Shown here in pieces: positions 42,470-50,031 of a stretch of 64,000 bases of DNA. This DNA is from Eubacterium_G segne. Lineage in GTDB: Bacteria; Bacillota; Clostridia; Lachnospirales; Lachnospiraceae. The notes under the pieces were generated by a model. That model made no database searches, had not been told where the DNA came from, and worked only from the letters and a program-made list of their open reading frames with translations. The position numbers were made by a program, and so were the translations under genes. The stretch spans positions 186,001-250,000 of the forward strand of contig NZ_JACOOZ010000001.1 of NCBI RefSeq assembly GCF_014287775.1, written 5' to 3'. Within the stretch, counting starts at the first letter, position 1, and every line of letters starts with the position of its first letter.

Positions 42470-42737
42470 TTATCGTTCCTCTCTTTCTATATATTCTTTT
42501 TTGCTGACTAGACTCTTATATGCCGGGCGAATGATCTTATCTGTAGTTATCAATTCTTCCAGGCGATGTGCACTCCAACCAGCAATTCTTGCTATCGCAA
42601 ATAATGGCGTGTACAATTCTCTTAGAATATTCAACATATCATACACAAAACCACTATAGAAATCTATATTAGGACTTACTCCTTTGAATATCTGACGCTG
42701 CTTTGCAATCAACTTAGGTGCAATCTTCTCAATTCCA
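42470..42737 (-). pseudogene. Citrate synthase 3-prime fragment
   Basis: The last 85 or so residues (IEKIAPKLIAKQRQIFKGVS, NIDFYSGFVYDMLNILRELYTPLFAIARIAGWSAHRLEEL) are the C-terminal domain of a type II-like citrate synthase including the FYSGFVY active-site region and the HRLEE end. The remaining 340 residues are missing. The opening MSFLNRPG is not citrate synthase and marks a junction. On its far side, on the opposite strand, a hemolysin III fragment begins within a few bases. Confidence 0.85.
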
Positions 42738-42743
42738 GGCCGG

Positions 42744-42914
42744 TTCAGAAATGACAAGCCGCTTTTGGGATGGATCGTGGGCGGTGGTATTGTCTATACG
42801 CTCAGCATGATTCCATTTGTGAAGGACACCAAGGGGATGCACTTTATCTGGCATATCTTTGTGATGCTGGGGGCTGCGCTGCATTGGTTTGGAATGTACC
42901 TTTATGTGTATTAA
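42744..42914 (+). pseudogene. Hemolysin III (PAQR-like) 3-prime fragment
   Basis: A plus-strand frame without start (RNDKPLLGWIVGGGIVYTLS, DTKGMHFIWHIFVMLGAALHWFGMYLYVY) is the end of a hemolysin III family membrane protein; the H-x3-H pattern of the last helix (HFIWHIFVML...LHWF) is the metal-binding signature. The GC content is visibly higher than the surroundings. It abuts the citrate synthase fragment, so both were joined by a rearrangement. Confidence 0.8.
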
Positions 42915-43053
42915 TAAAGGATAGATAAAAATGTGCCTATTTTCACAGTCCATTTTTCTGTTGCTAGTAGTTGATTATAGACATAAACAATGGTATCCTT
43001 TAGTCAGTTATAAACATGATGAGTAAATATTATAAATGCGAGGAGAAAATGCT

Positions 43054-43695
43054 ATGGATAGAGTAGAGAAAATGCTTGGAAGAATGAAAGCAAGTAAATT
43101 ATACAGATGTGTGGATTGGGATCCGGAGGGTAAGGCGAAGGATCTGGTAGATAAGTTCAACAGTGCTTCGAGGTCTGAGACTATGACAAGAACCGGAGAA
43201 TATCTTGGACAATTATTTGCACACATGGGAAAGGAGTGTTATATAGAGCCACCTTTTTATTGTGACTATGGAACCAATATACACGTGGGAGATTATTTCT
43301 ATGCAAATACAGGGCTGATAGTTCTGGATCAGTGTGATGTCATCATTGGAAATCATGCATTTCTGGGACCAAGGGTCAATATATACTGTGCATGTCATCC
43401 GATAGATGCGATGATCAGAAATACCGGTGTGGAGCTTGGCAAGCCGGTTACAATAGGCGATAATGTATGGATCGGTGGCAATACGGTCATCAATCCGGGT
43501 GTGACCATAGGTTCAAATGTTGTCATAGGCTCAGGGTCGGTTGTCACAAAGGATATTCCGGATAATGTGATAGCGGCAGGAAATCCATGTAAAGTCATAA
43601 GACTGATAACAAATAAAGATAAGGAATATTGGCTTAAGCAGCTAGAGGATTTTGAGGCAGACACAGGTGAGCAGGTAAAGCTGGAGCAGGACTGA
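43054..43695 (+). CDS. Maltose O-acetyltransferase-like sugar acetyltransferase
   Basis: This is a left-handed beta-helix (hexapeptide repeat) acetyltransferase. The N-terminal helical Mac domain (MLGRMKASKLYRCVDWDPEG) precedes the hexapeptide repeats (VTIGDNVWIGGNTVINPGVTIGSNVVIGSGSVV). The catalytic His lies in IYCACHPIDA. The start is the ATG behind GAGGAGAAAATG; 213 residues is slightly longer than typical LacA/Maa (about 185-200). It transfers acetyl from acetyl-CoA to a sugar hydroxyl. It is intact between two gene fragments. Confidence 0.93.
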   Translation: MDRVEKMLGRMKASKLYRCVDWDPEGKAKDLVDKFNSASRSETMTRTGEYLGQLFAHMGKECYIEPPFYCDYGTNIHVGDYFYANTGLIVLDQCDVIIGNHAFLGPRVNIYCACHPIDAMIRNTGVELGKPVTIGDNVWIGGNTVINPGVTIGSNVVIGSGSVVTKDIPDNVIAAGNPCKVIRLITNKDKEYWLKQLEDFEADTGEQVKLEQD

Positions 43696-43749
43696 TTCAA
43701 CATTGCTGCTGTGAGTTGAGATTCCAAAGCGTTTTTGAAGGATATACAT

Positions 43750-43920
43750 TTGACAAATTACAGATTTACTTTCAGCTACGATGGCACACGCTATCACGGC
43801 TGGGAGAGCAAGAAAAGTGCAGACACGGTTGAAGGCCGTATAGAGCCTATATGCTTTTTCAAGTTTTATGCGGCTTTGAGCCGATTTTCTATACCACACA
43901 TCCTAATGAAGAGCCAATAA
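43750..43920 (+). pseudogene. truA (tRNA pseudouridine synthase A) 5-prime fragment
   Basis: A TTG start behind AAGGA begins TNYRFTFSYDGTRYHGWESK, the unmistakable TruA N-terminus, but only about 27 residues are kept before the sequence becomes unrelated (PICFFKFYAALSRFSIPHIL). The catalytic Asp region (about residue 60 in TruA) is absent. Confidence 0.75.
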
Positions 43921-43973
43921 AAGTTATAAAAAAGATGAAACAGACTGATAACTTCCAGTTTGCAGAACTGTAA
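43837..43973 (+). pseudogene. Unidentified 3-prime gene fragment overlapping the truA remnant
   Basis: In a different plus frame the sequence FEPIFYTTHPNEEPIKVIKK MKQTDNFQFAEL (split here for length) runs to TAA and looks coding. It is probably the end of another gene joined to the truA start. I cannot name it. Confidence 0.35.
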
Positions 43974-43978
43974 TCTGT

Positions 43979-44368
43979 CTATTTCATCCTATCTATCATA
44001 TTCTTTATTTTCAGTTCTATCTGATTAATTACTTTGATGAAATCTTCGTCTGATTTTCCTGTCGGATCATCCAATCCCCAGTTATCATCAAATGGTCTTC
44101 CAATGAACGGGCATCCAACATTACATCCCATAGAAATAGCAATATCTGGCTCTGGTATATCCGAAATCAGCTTTGAATACTGTTCTTTCTCCATATCAAT
44201 GCCATACATTTCTTTCATAATACGAACTGCATCCTGATTTATTTGTGGCTTCGTTTCCGTTCCAGCAGAATAACTTTCAAATACGTCGGATGCAAAATGC
44301 TTTCCCAATGCTTCTGCAACCTGACTTCTGCATGAATTATGGACACAAATGAACGCTACTTTCTTCAT
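43979..44368 (-). CDS. arsC: Arsenate reductase (thioredoxin-coupled, LMW-phosphatase type)
   Basis: This enzyme reduces arsenate to arsenite. The phosphate-binding loop is the N-terminal C-x5-R (FICVHNSCRSQVAEALG), and the second active-site cysteines lie in SMGCNVGCPFIG; the WGLDDPTGKSDEDF segment is family-typical. Length 129 is normal. It ends the ars operon arsR-permease remnant-thioredoxin-arsC, three bases behind the thioredoxin-like gene. The arsenite exporter expected with it is broken here, so its benefit to the host is unclear. Confidence 0.95.
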   Translation of the reverse strand: MKKVAFICVHNSCRSQVAEALGKHFASDVFESYSAGTETKPQINQDAVRIMKEMYGIDMEKEQYSKLISDIPEPDIAISMGCNVGCPFIGRPFDDNWGLDDPTGKSDEDFIKVINQIELKIKNMIDRMK

Positions 44369-44370
44369 AC

Positions 44371-44745
44371 CTATCCCCTAACTTTCTTTAATGCTTTTAT
44401 CACATCATCCTTACTTAATACTTTCCACATTGAGACTACTTTATTATCAATAACCAGAGCAGGTGTACTCATAACTCCCATTGCCGCAATCTGACCAAAA
44501 TCTGTAACATGGTCAATCTCATCCGTCATGCCAAGCTCACTAAGCGCTTCCTTCACATTCTTCTCCAATGCATTGCATTTATCACAACCGCCACCAAGAA
44601 CTTTCACATTTGCTCCTGATGAAAGAGTTTCCTTTGCTGCCTCAACGCTTTCTTCATTGCAATTTCCACCACAGCAACAACCTGATTGTTCCAAGCTGTG
44701 TCCCTTTTGCAAGTAATGCTGCAATACAGTTTGCCCAGATTCCAT
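44371..44745 (-). CDS. Thioredoxin-family redox-active disulfide protein
   Basis: Residues from about 45 on form a small thioredoxin fold with the active-site GGGCDKC (C-x2-C) and cis-Pro STPALVIDNKVVS. The N-terminal CCCGGNCNEESVEAAKE cysteine cluster is usual in ars-linked members. The first 15-20 residues (ESGQTVLQHYLQKGHSLEQ) are read in the wrong phase from the upstream permease gene, so the true start is unclear; the frame overlaps that gene by 90 bases. It may recycle ArsC or handle arsenite thiols. Confidence 0.8.
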   Translation of the reverse strand: MESGQTVLQHYLQKGHSLEQSGCCCGGNCNEESVEAAKETLSSGANVKVLGGGCDKCNALEKNVKEALSELGMTDEIDHVTDFGQIAAMGVMSTPALVIDNKVVSMWKVLSKDDVIKALKKVRG

Positions 44746-44995
44746 GAAAACGCCCCATAATCTTCTTACTTCGTTCTGGTGGAAAGTAGCTTTGAATATA
44801 GGAAATCATAAAAATCAGGATACAAAGCAATATCGTTATCTTCAAAACATCATATAGGAAAAACTGTACACTTCCACCCATTCTACTTGAAGTATCCAAG
44901 CCAATTTTCTCAAGAAGATTTCCAATTAATGTACTCATCCATTTCATTCCCAAAATCTGATTTTGAATAAACTCCCAAATCATTATTGACAGCAC
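44654..44995 (-). pseudogene. Arsenic/metal permease with internal deletion
   Basis: The first 85 residues (ILGMKWMSTLIGNLLEKIGL, SIQFF-like GGSVQFFLYDVLKITILLCI, YFPPERSKKIMGRFHGIWAN) match the DUF318/ArsP-type permease next to arsR in many clostridia. The sequence then jumps to AKGTQLGTI, which in full-length relatives lies near the C-terminus (residue 290 or so), and falls out of frame. The transporter is therefore inactive. Confidence 0.75.
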
Positions 44996-45279
44996 CCACT
45001 TTCCTCTTTACAGCAGGATAATCCTTCAATAAAAGTTTTAAAGGCATTCAAGGTCTCACAATTCAATGAATAATGATGCCATCTACCTTCTTTCCAATCA
45101 TTCACCAGCCCACATTCATTTAAGATTTTCATATGATGAGAAAGTGTAGGCTGCGTAATCTCAAAAGCCTCCAATAGTTTACAACCACATTTTTCTCCGT
45201 CGGAGAGCATTTGGATAATCTGCAATCTATTACTATCTCCCAATGCTTTACAAATAAGTGCTACATCTATTGTATTCAT
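44983..45279 (-). CDS. arsR: ArsR-family metalloregulator
   Basis: The 98 residues form a winged helix (ALICKALGDSNRLQIIQMLS, CGCKLLEAFEITQPTLSHHMKILNE). The arsenic-sensing pair is CGCKLL in the helix ahead of the recognition helix, and a second thiol cluster lies at the C-terminus (LSCCKEESGCCQ). It represses its own operon until arsenite binds. The operator lies directly upstream. AGGAGG precedes the ATG. Confidence 0.94.
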   Translation of the reverse strand: MNTIDVALICKALGDSNRLQIIQMLSDGEKCGCKLLEAFEITQPTLSHHMKILNECGLVNDWKEGRWHHYSLNCETLNAFKTFIEGLSCCKEESGCCQ

Positions 45280-45292
45280 GTTGTCCTCCTTT

Positions 45293-45348
45293 ACATAGAT
45301 AATTGTCTATGTTTCTATTATGCATTATGCATAGATGATTGTCAATGT
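45293..45348. promoter_or_regulatory. ArsR operator region
   Basis: ACATAGATAATTGTCTATGT is a perfect 7+6+7 inverted repeat ending 14 bases before the arsR start, and GCATAGATGATTGTCAATG repeats it imperfectly 37 bases further upstream. Both fit ArsR half-sites (ATA-N-ATT-TAT like). Remaining intergenic bases show only the neighbouring terminator. Confidence 0.8.
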
Positions 45349-45432
45349 TTATTTTTATGGTTTACAAAATTCCCATCACCCTTTATTAGAAGTGTATGCT
45401 CATGATTTCAGGAACAACAAGAGCCAAAAGAA

Positions 45433-45458
45433 AACACCTGCCGCTTCTGACAGATGTT
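45433..45458 (-). terminator. Terminator of the flavoprotein gene
   Basis: AACATCTG / CAGGTGTT (minus strand) form an eight-base stem with a ten-base loop followed by TTCTTTT. Confidence 0.65.
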
Positions 45459-45541
45459 CCACTATAAACTATCTATTTTTCATCAAGACAAACACCGAGT
45501 TTCTCAATTCTAATTCTCCAAACTGGAATTTGGTGTGTGCT

Positions 45542-46066
45542 TTATAAATTTTTTCCGATCCACTCAAGTTCGTTCATGGAATCCTTATTTTTTTCAAGTT
45601 CATCTCTGGCTGTTGCGTAATATGATTTTTTGAAAAGCATATCCCATGAAAGATATTTTGCCATACAGTCAAACTGCTTATCAATAAGCTCATACTGGAT
45701 ACTGCCTACGGGAGAACCACCTACAACAATTGTGCCAACTTTTTTGTTTTTTAACTGCAATCCACGGCAGTAGCACTTATCAATGATAAGTTTCAATTGT
45801 GCTGACATTCCCCACCAATAAACTGGTGTAGCAAAAAGAATCATATCTGCGGCAGCAATTTTATCAATTGTAGAATTTGTATCATCCTTATCGACGCATC
45901 CCTTAGAGCATTGACAGACACCACATCCCTTGCATGGTGCAATGTTGAGTTTGTCGGGTTCAATGATTTCAATTTTATTCTTTTCTGACGCTCCTTTTAT
46001 AAATGCATTGATTGCTGCCAGCGTATTTCCTTTTCTGGCACTTCCATTAATGATTACAATTTTCAT
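45542..46066 (-). CDS. NADPH-dependent FMN reductase / flavodoxin-fold oxidoreductase
   Basis: The start is at MKIVIINGSARKGNT (TTGGAGG upstream). This is a flavodoxin-like fold with the FMN-phosphate loop NGSARKGNT, the iron-sulfur-like motif PCKGCGVCQCSKGCVDKDD (six cysteines) and TPVYWWGMSAQLKLIIDKCY. Members of this group reduce quinones, nitro compounds or act with iron-sulfur partners. It is a single-gene unit. The substrate is unknown. Confidence 0.9.
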   Translation of the reverse strand: MKIVIINGSARKGNTLAAINAFIKGASEKNKIEIIEPDKLNIAPCKGCGVCQCSKGCVDKDDTNSTIDKIAAADMILFATPVYWWGMSAQLKLIIDKCYCRGLQLKNKKVGTIVVGGSPVGSIQYELIDKQFDCMAKYLSWDMLFKKSYYATARDELEKNKDSMNELEWIGKNL

Positions 46067-46140
46067 GCGTGTATCCTCCAACTTCCGATTTGTATTTCTG
46101 TTTGTTTTAAAAATGGGCAACTCCGATTGGAATTGCCCAC

Positions 46141-46350
46141 TCATTTATCACTCCAAAATCCAACGGCTTTGCCGTTGCCGTGCTTAGCACTCCTTGATTT
46201 TGTCGTTGTCACATCAGGTGAAAACAAATACTCGCTTTGCTCGTGCTTGTTTTCCTGCTGATGTTCCAAATTATGCGATTTTTTCTTGCTTGCACCGATT
46301 TCTGCATCAATTGATGTAAGTTTGATGTAAATCGCTATTTTTTTAGTTTT
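46141..46350 (-). pseudogene. Start-less coding-like remnant with hairpins
   Basis: In the 420-base gap before the metG fragment the minus strand reads KLTSIDAEIGASKKKSHNLE and KHEQSEYLFSPDVTTTKSRS up to TGA, without a start. GC content is higher than around it. On the DNA level several hairpins stand out: AACGGC-TTT-GCCGTT, a long CATCAG...CTGATG fold with GAAAACAA/TTGTTTTC inside, and a CGGTGT...ACACCG stem near 46445. It looks like debris of a former mobile gene; I cannot name it. Confidence 0.35.
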
Positions 46351-46486
46351 TTATCAAATGAAGTACGTCCCGTCTATTCGGTAAAACGGTACATCTTTAC
46401 ATCACGTCGACTAACGTCTCCGTGTGTTTTTCGCCTTATGTCGGTGTTCGCAAGCGCACACCGCCGCAAGGCTCAGTTTTCTCATC

Positions 46487-46990
46487 TTAATAGAGCTTTG
46501 CACCTGCCGGAATGTGGTCATCTACCATCAGAAGATGAAGCTTTTCTTCGCCTTCTTCTTCGTGGATAGCACTGAGAAGCATACCACAAGAGTCAATGCC
46601 CATCATAGCTCTCGGTGGAAGATTTGTGATAGCAATAAGAGTCTTTCCAACCAGTTCTTCCGGCTCATAAAAGCTATGAATACCGCTTAAAATGGTTCTG
46701 TCTGTGCCTGTTCCGTCATCAAGAGTAAACTGTAACAGTTTCTTTGACTTCGGTACTGCAACACACTCTTTAACCTTTACTGCACGGAAATCTGACTTGC
46801 TGAATGTATCAAAATCAACAAATTCCTCAAATAAAGGCTCTACCTTTACCTTAGAAAAATCAATCTTTTCAGGCTCTGCCTTCACTTCCACATCAGCCTT
46901 AGGTTTTACATCATTTTTCTTATTTACATCATCCAACTTCTTCATTGTCGGAAGCTTTTTCGCTCCTGCTGTAAAGAGCTGTAAGATGAT
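46487..46990 (-). pseudogene. 3-prime fragment of methionyl-tRNA synthetase gene (metG)
   Basis: The frame reads LFTAGAKKLPTMKKLDDVNK, a charged linker (PKADVEVKAEPEKIDFSKVK), VEPLFEEFVDFDTFSKSDFRAVK and the complete tRNA-binding OB domain ending IPAGAKLY. This is the linker and appended C-terminal domain of clostridial MetRS; the catalytic body is missing and TAA closes the frame upstream. An internal ATG could still make a 152-residue tRNA-binding protein. The fragment borders the integrase end of the mobile element, so integration into metG or fragment carriage is possible. Confidence 0.75.
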
Positions 46991-47058
46991 TTACATTTCT
47001 TTAAATCATTACAATATTTTCTTTAGCAAGCTGTACTAAAATAACCAAATTTGCAGTC

Positions 47059-47099
47059 TTTTTTGGTCATATATTAGTCATATTAAATTTTTTTGGTCA
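47059..47099. repeat. Direct repeats flanking the integrase end (candidate integrase arm sites)
   Basis: TTTTTTGGTCA occurs twice, 30 bases apart, with a related TTAGTCA between. Such short direct repeats between the integrase gene and the attachment core are typical arm-binding sites in Tn916-like elements. The core site itself is not identified. Confidence 0.5.
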
Positions 47100-47106
47100 A
47101 TTGCCT

Positions 47107-47126
47107 AGTCCTCAAATCAGAGGACT
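47107..47126. terminator. Small stem-loop after the integrase gene
   Basis: AGTCCTC / GAGGACT with a six-base loop, followed by CTTTTCT on the plus strand. The T-run is on the plus side, so for the integrase transcript it is only a weak stop. Confidence 0.5.
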
Positions 47127-47150
47127 CTTTTCTATATTATATCGTTGTTT

Positions 47151-48386
47151 CTAAAATACATCCATGTTCTTGGCAAGTTTCTCCAAAGCCTCTCTAGTAA
47201 CCTCTGGATTTGCCTCCGCATAAATGTTCATGGTTGTGCTGACATCAGCATGTCCCATTACTTCTTGAATAACTTTTACATTGGTTTCGTTCTCACAAAA
47301 CCTTGAAGCAAATGTGTGTCTAAAAATGTGACATGAAAACCTGGGCAACATTATAGGTTCTCTCTTCTTTTTCTTTGCCTCTACCTCTTCTTCGGCATTA
47401 TGAGCATCAACGATTCTCTTGATTGCACGATTTACTGCCTGCGGATTATGTGGATTTCCAAACCGATTAGTAAATATAAAGTTTGTCATTCCATCAACCT
47501 CTGCAACACAAAAACCTTCTTCCTGCTGACGCTGGTATTCAGACTTGAGCACTTCATACACCGGTCCCATCATTGGAATTGTCCTTATTCCTGCTTCTGT
47601 TTTAGGTTCTGAAACCCTAAACTCACACTTGAATGAATTGTCAGATCTTGTGTAATAAGTAAGACTATGGTTAATATTGATTGTTCGTTTCTTCATATCA
47701 ACATCGTCCCATCTGATGCCTATTGCCTCACCGATTCTGCATCCAGTTCCAAGCAGAAATACAAAAAACGGATACCAATGGAAGAAAAACGGATTCTTCG
47801 CAACATAATCAATAAATTCTCTCTGCTGCTCTACTGTCAGTGCTCTTCGACTCTTTCTAGCACCACCATTTCTTTTTTTCACCTCGGCATAAGCTCCATC
47901 TACAGGATTTCTTCTTATTATATCATCTCGTACTGCCAGCTCAAATGTAGGTCGCAATACAGTATTGATACTCTCCAAAGTATTTACCTGCAATCCTTTG
48001 TTCGTAATCAAATCCGTATAGAAAAATAAGACATCAGAATACTTTACATCCTTAATCTTTTTCTTTCCAAAAGTATCCCTGATAAAATGTTCCCATGTAT
48101 ATAAGTAATTTGCTTTTGTAGTGCTTCGCAACTCCGTCTTGGTAGAAATATATCTATCAAACAAAAAATTTACATCTGCACTTCCAGCAACATATACATT
48201 TAACCCGTCCATCTGGTCACGAACAAGTTCGTCTTCTTTCTGCCTAAGTGTTACAAGAGATTTCGCATATATCGTCCTTTGTTTTCCCAATGGATCAGTA
48301 TAAATATATGAATACCTACCATCAGTTTTACGATAATGCTCTCCTTTTCGTAATACTCTTCCTTTACCATCTTTTCTACAAGCCAT
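47151..48386 (-). CDS. int: Tyrosine recombinase / integrase (Tn916-Int like)
   Basis: This enzyme cuts and rejoins DNA at attachment sites. An N-terminal AP2-like arm-binding domain (GEHYRKTDGRYSYIYTDPLGKQRTIYAKSL) and a SAM-like core-binding domain (about 70-160) precede the catalytic domain, in which R217 (GTGCRIGEA), H353 and R356 (HIFRHTFAS), H379 (MGHADVS) and nucleophile Y389 (MNIYAEA) are all present. Length 411 equals Tn916 Int. It ends the element, next to the arm-type repeats. An RHH protein and a DUF6462 protein upstream take the usual excisionase position. Confidence 0.95.
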   Translation of the reverse strand: MACRKDGKGRVLRKGEHYRKTDGRYSYIYTDPLGKQRTIYAKSLVTLRQKEDELVRDQMDGLNVYVAGSADVNFLFDRYISTKTELRSTTKANYLYTWEHFIRDTFGKKKIKDVKYSDVLFFYTDLITNKGLQVNTLESINTVLRPTFELAVRDDIIRRNPVDGAYAEVKKRNGGARKSRRALTVEQQREFIDYVAKNPFFFHWYPFFVFLLGTGCRIGEAIGIRWDDVDMKKRTININHSLTYYTRSDNSFKCEFRVSEPKTEAGIRTIPMMGPVYEVLKSEYQRQQEEGFCVAEVDGMTNFIFTNRFGNPHNPQAVNRAIKRIVDAHNAEEEVEAKKKKREPIMLPRFSCHIFRHTFASRFCENETNVKVIQEVMGHADVSTTMNIYAEANPEVTREALEKLAKNMDVF

Positions 48387-48420
48387 CTTTTCTCCTTTCT
48401 CAAAAAGAAAAGAGCCTGCA

Positions 48421-48594
48421 TTACTTCTGGTCAGCCATTAGTTTCTCTAACACTGCCATTTTAACTACTTGCGTCATAGTCATGTTATGATTTTTGGTGT
48501 ATTCAAGCAGCAATTCATGTTCTTCACCATTCAGTCTGATTGTAATCCTCTTATCAGCAGGATTTTCAGCCTTTGGTCGTCCCATCTTTGCCAA
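48421..48594 (-). CDS. Ribbon-helix-helix (CopG/Arc) small regulator
   Basis: The 54-57-residue protein (MGRPKAENPADKRITIRLNG, EEHELLLEYTKNHNMTMTQV, VKMAVLEKLM) is a textbook RHH fold: one strand (KRITIRLN) and two helices. A TTG three codons ahead of the ATG has better spacing to GGAGGTGA, so I place the start there. It lies 34 bases before the integrase gene. The perfect palindrome directly upstream is its likely operator, so it may control integrase expression. Confidence 0.8.
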   Translation of the reverse strand: MAKMGRPKAENPADKRITIRLNGEEHELLLEYTKNHNMTMTQVVKMAVLEKLMADQK

Positions 48595-48622
48595 TATATC
48601 ACCTCCATCTGAACATAGTATA

Positions 48623-48641
48623 CTTTATGTCGGACATAAAG
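48623..48641. promoter_or_regulatory. 19-base perfect palindrome upstream of the RHH-integrase unit
   Basis: CTTTATGTCGGACATAAAG is a 9+1+9 perfect inverted repeat flanked by TATA...TATA, 29 bases ahead of the RHH start. Size, symmetry and position fit an autoregulatory operator over the integrase promoter. Confidence 0.75.
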
Positions 48642-48681
48642 TCAAGTATATTAATGCATACTCTTTCATATTCTTTTCAAT

Positions 48682-48894
48682 TTATTTGTAGAATTCCTCG
48701 TCTTCTATATGAAATGTCTCCAGATATTCATCAAGAATATCAAGGTTCACAAGCACCAGTCTATTCATCTTATAACATGCTTTCGCATCCTTAGCTAACT
48801 GCTGGAACTTTGATAAACTCATTGAGTACATCTCTGCACCCTCTGGATATCTGACAAATCTCTTATTATTTGTTTTCCTTGTTCTGCTATCCAT
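48682..48894 (-). CDS. DUF6462 family protein (excisionase-like)
   Basis: The 70 residues (RFVRYPEGAEMYSMSLSKFQQLAKDAKACYK, LVLVNLDILDEYLETFH) resemble the small winged-helix excisionase-type proteins named DUF6462 in clostridial integrative elements: a MerR/Xis-like N-terminal helix pair and a final helix. It overlaps the MazF-type gene by eight bases. An excisionase or directionality factor role is inferred from family and place. Confidence 0.7.
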   Translation of the reverse strand: MDSRTRKTNNKRFVRYPEGAEMYSMSLSKFQQLAKDAKACYKMNRLVLVNLDILDEYLETFHIEDEEFYK

Positions 48895-49318
48895 TTTGTT
48901 TCATCTCCAATTCCTCTAATACCATCTTACGTGCTACTGGTAACAGATTAAACTGCATAATCATTGCTCTATCCATTGCTTCCCTAATCTCTGATTCTCC
49001 CGGAATATATCCCGACTTAAAACGAACACAGCCCTTATTCAAGGTCTGAATATCCTCCGGCATAAAATCAGATCTATTGCTCAATGCATACCCTCTTATT
49101 TCTGAAGGCTCAACTATCACATGCACAGGATTATCTTTCAATTTTGATGATAATGGAACAACTGAAATCTGAGGTGCACCACCATGATTACTTGCATCAC
49201 ACGATACCACAATTCCAGGTCTGATTCCGCCCTGTACTCCATGTGGGTTACGACCAAAGTCTGCATATACAACGTCAAATTTTTTATATTTGTCATATCG
49301 TTTTTTATTCTTATTCAT
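48887..49318 (-). CDS. MazF/PemK family toxin (mRNA interferase-like)
   Basis: The protein has the PemK fold signatures: KFDVVYADFGRNPHGVQGGIRPGIVVSCDASN, QISVVPLSSKL, VHVIVEPSEI and EDIQTLNKGCVRFKSGYI. The basic opening GxRPxVV and the later T/S-rich strand form the RNase site of MazF. No classical MazE antitoxin lies beside it; the neighbours are the DUF6462 and a resolvase-like gene, so it may be regulated by an unusual partner or be an adapted MazF-like protein. GGGGG precedes the ATG. Confidence 0.9.
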   Translation of the reverse strand: MNKNKKRYDKYKKFDVVYADFGRNPHGVQGGIRPGIVVSCDASNHGGAPQISVVPLSSKLKDNPVHVIVEPSEIRGYALSNRSDFMPEDIQTLNKGCVRFKSGYIPGESEIREAMDRAMIMQFNLLPVARKMVLEELEMKQNG

Positions 49319-49321
49319 AAC

Positions 49322-49690
49322 CTAAAACCCCCTTAACTGCATAGCCAGTCTGCCATCATCTACTGTAACAATAATTCCTCCTGCATCCTGAACCTGTGCT
49401 ATTTTTATAAATGCATCAATAAGGTTGTCTGTAATAACACTCATGTTTGCGACTATTACACCATCTACCTGCTTTTTTCTAATCTTATCCACAATCTGAT
49501 GCCACTGTCTGTCCACATCATTCTGTGAAAATCCATGTCGGCGTTCAGTGCCAACAATCATGTATTCTTTATTTTTTACATACTCATGAATATATTTACT
49601 CTGCTTGTCCTCTAAGCGATCCACTTTATCCAATGGTGCACTTACTGACAGATACTCTATACATTCAATCGTCTTTTTCTTTCTTCTCAT
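49322..49690 (-). CDS. Resolvase-fold protein lacking the catalytic Arg (element accessory)
   Basis: Starting at MRRKKKTIECIEYLSVSAP (AGGAGG upstream), the 122 residues show the serine-recombinase N-terminal fold: a first strand ECIEYLSVS in place of the usual YxRVS, a helix LEDKQSKYIHEYVKN in place of the Q-tract helix, and VDGVIVANMSVITDN replacing LVVxxxSRLSRN. Several catalytic positions are changed, and no C-terminal DNA-binding domain exists. A dead or repurposed resolvase fold is likely. Confidence 0.65.
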   Translation of the reverse strand: MRRKKKTIECIEYLSVSAPLDKVDRLEDKQSKYIHEYVKNKEYMIVGTERRHGFSQNDVDRQWHQIVDKIRKKQVDGVIVANMSVITDNLIDAFIKIAQVQDAGGIIVTVDDGRLAMQLRGF

Positions 49691-49701
49691 AGCCAAACCT
49701 C

Positions 49702-50031
49702 CTATGAAACAAGCATCTCTGCATTATCAAGCATCTCGTTAAATATCTTTTGAAAATATGCCTTCCTGCTATAATCCATTAATTCCAACCTAGAGTCTAT
49801 TGAATTTTCTTTCTTACCCTCTGCCACATTCAGGATTGTATTGGCATCTACTTTGAAATAATCAATTATCTTAAATAGATTTGTGATACTTAATGCACGT
49901 TCTCCATTCTCATACTTTTTGATAGTTGACTCACTAATACCAAGCTCAGCAGCAAGGGCTTCTTTTGTAAGATTTCTTTGGATTCGTAACGACTTAATCA
50001 CGATTCCAACTTGATAACCATCATATTTCAT
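49702..50031 (-). CDS. XRE-family HTH regulator
   Basis: From MKYDGYQVGIVIKSLRIQRN (start chosen because GGAGG lies nine bases ahead) the protein carries a Cro/CI HTH (LTKEALAAELGISESTIKKYENG) and a short helical tail. 109 residues. Located between two resolvase-fold genes, it likely regulates this module. Confidence 0.85.
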   Translation of the reverse strand: MKYDGYQVGIVIKSLRIQRNLTKEALAAELGISESTIKKYENGERALSITNLFKIIDYFKVDANTILNVAEGKKENSIDSRLELMDYSRKAYFQKIFNEMLDNAEMLVS

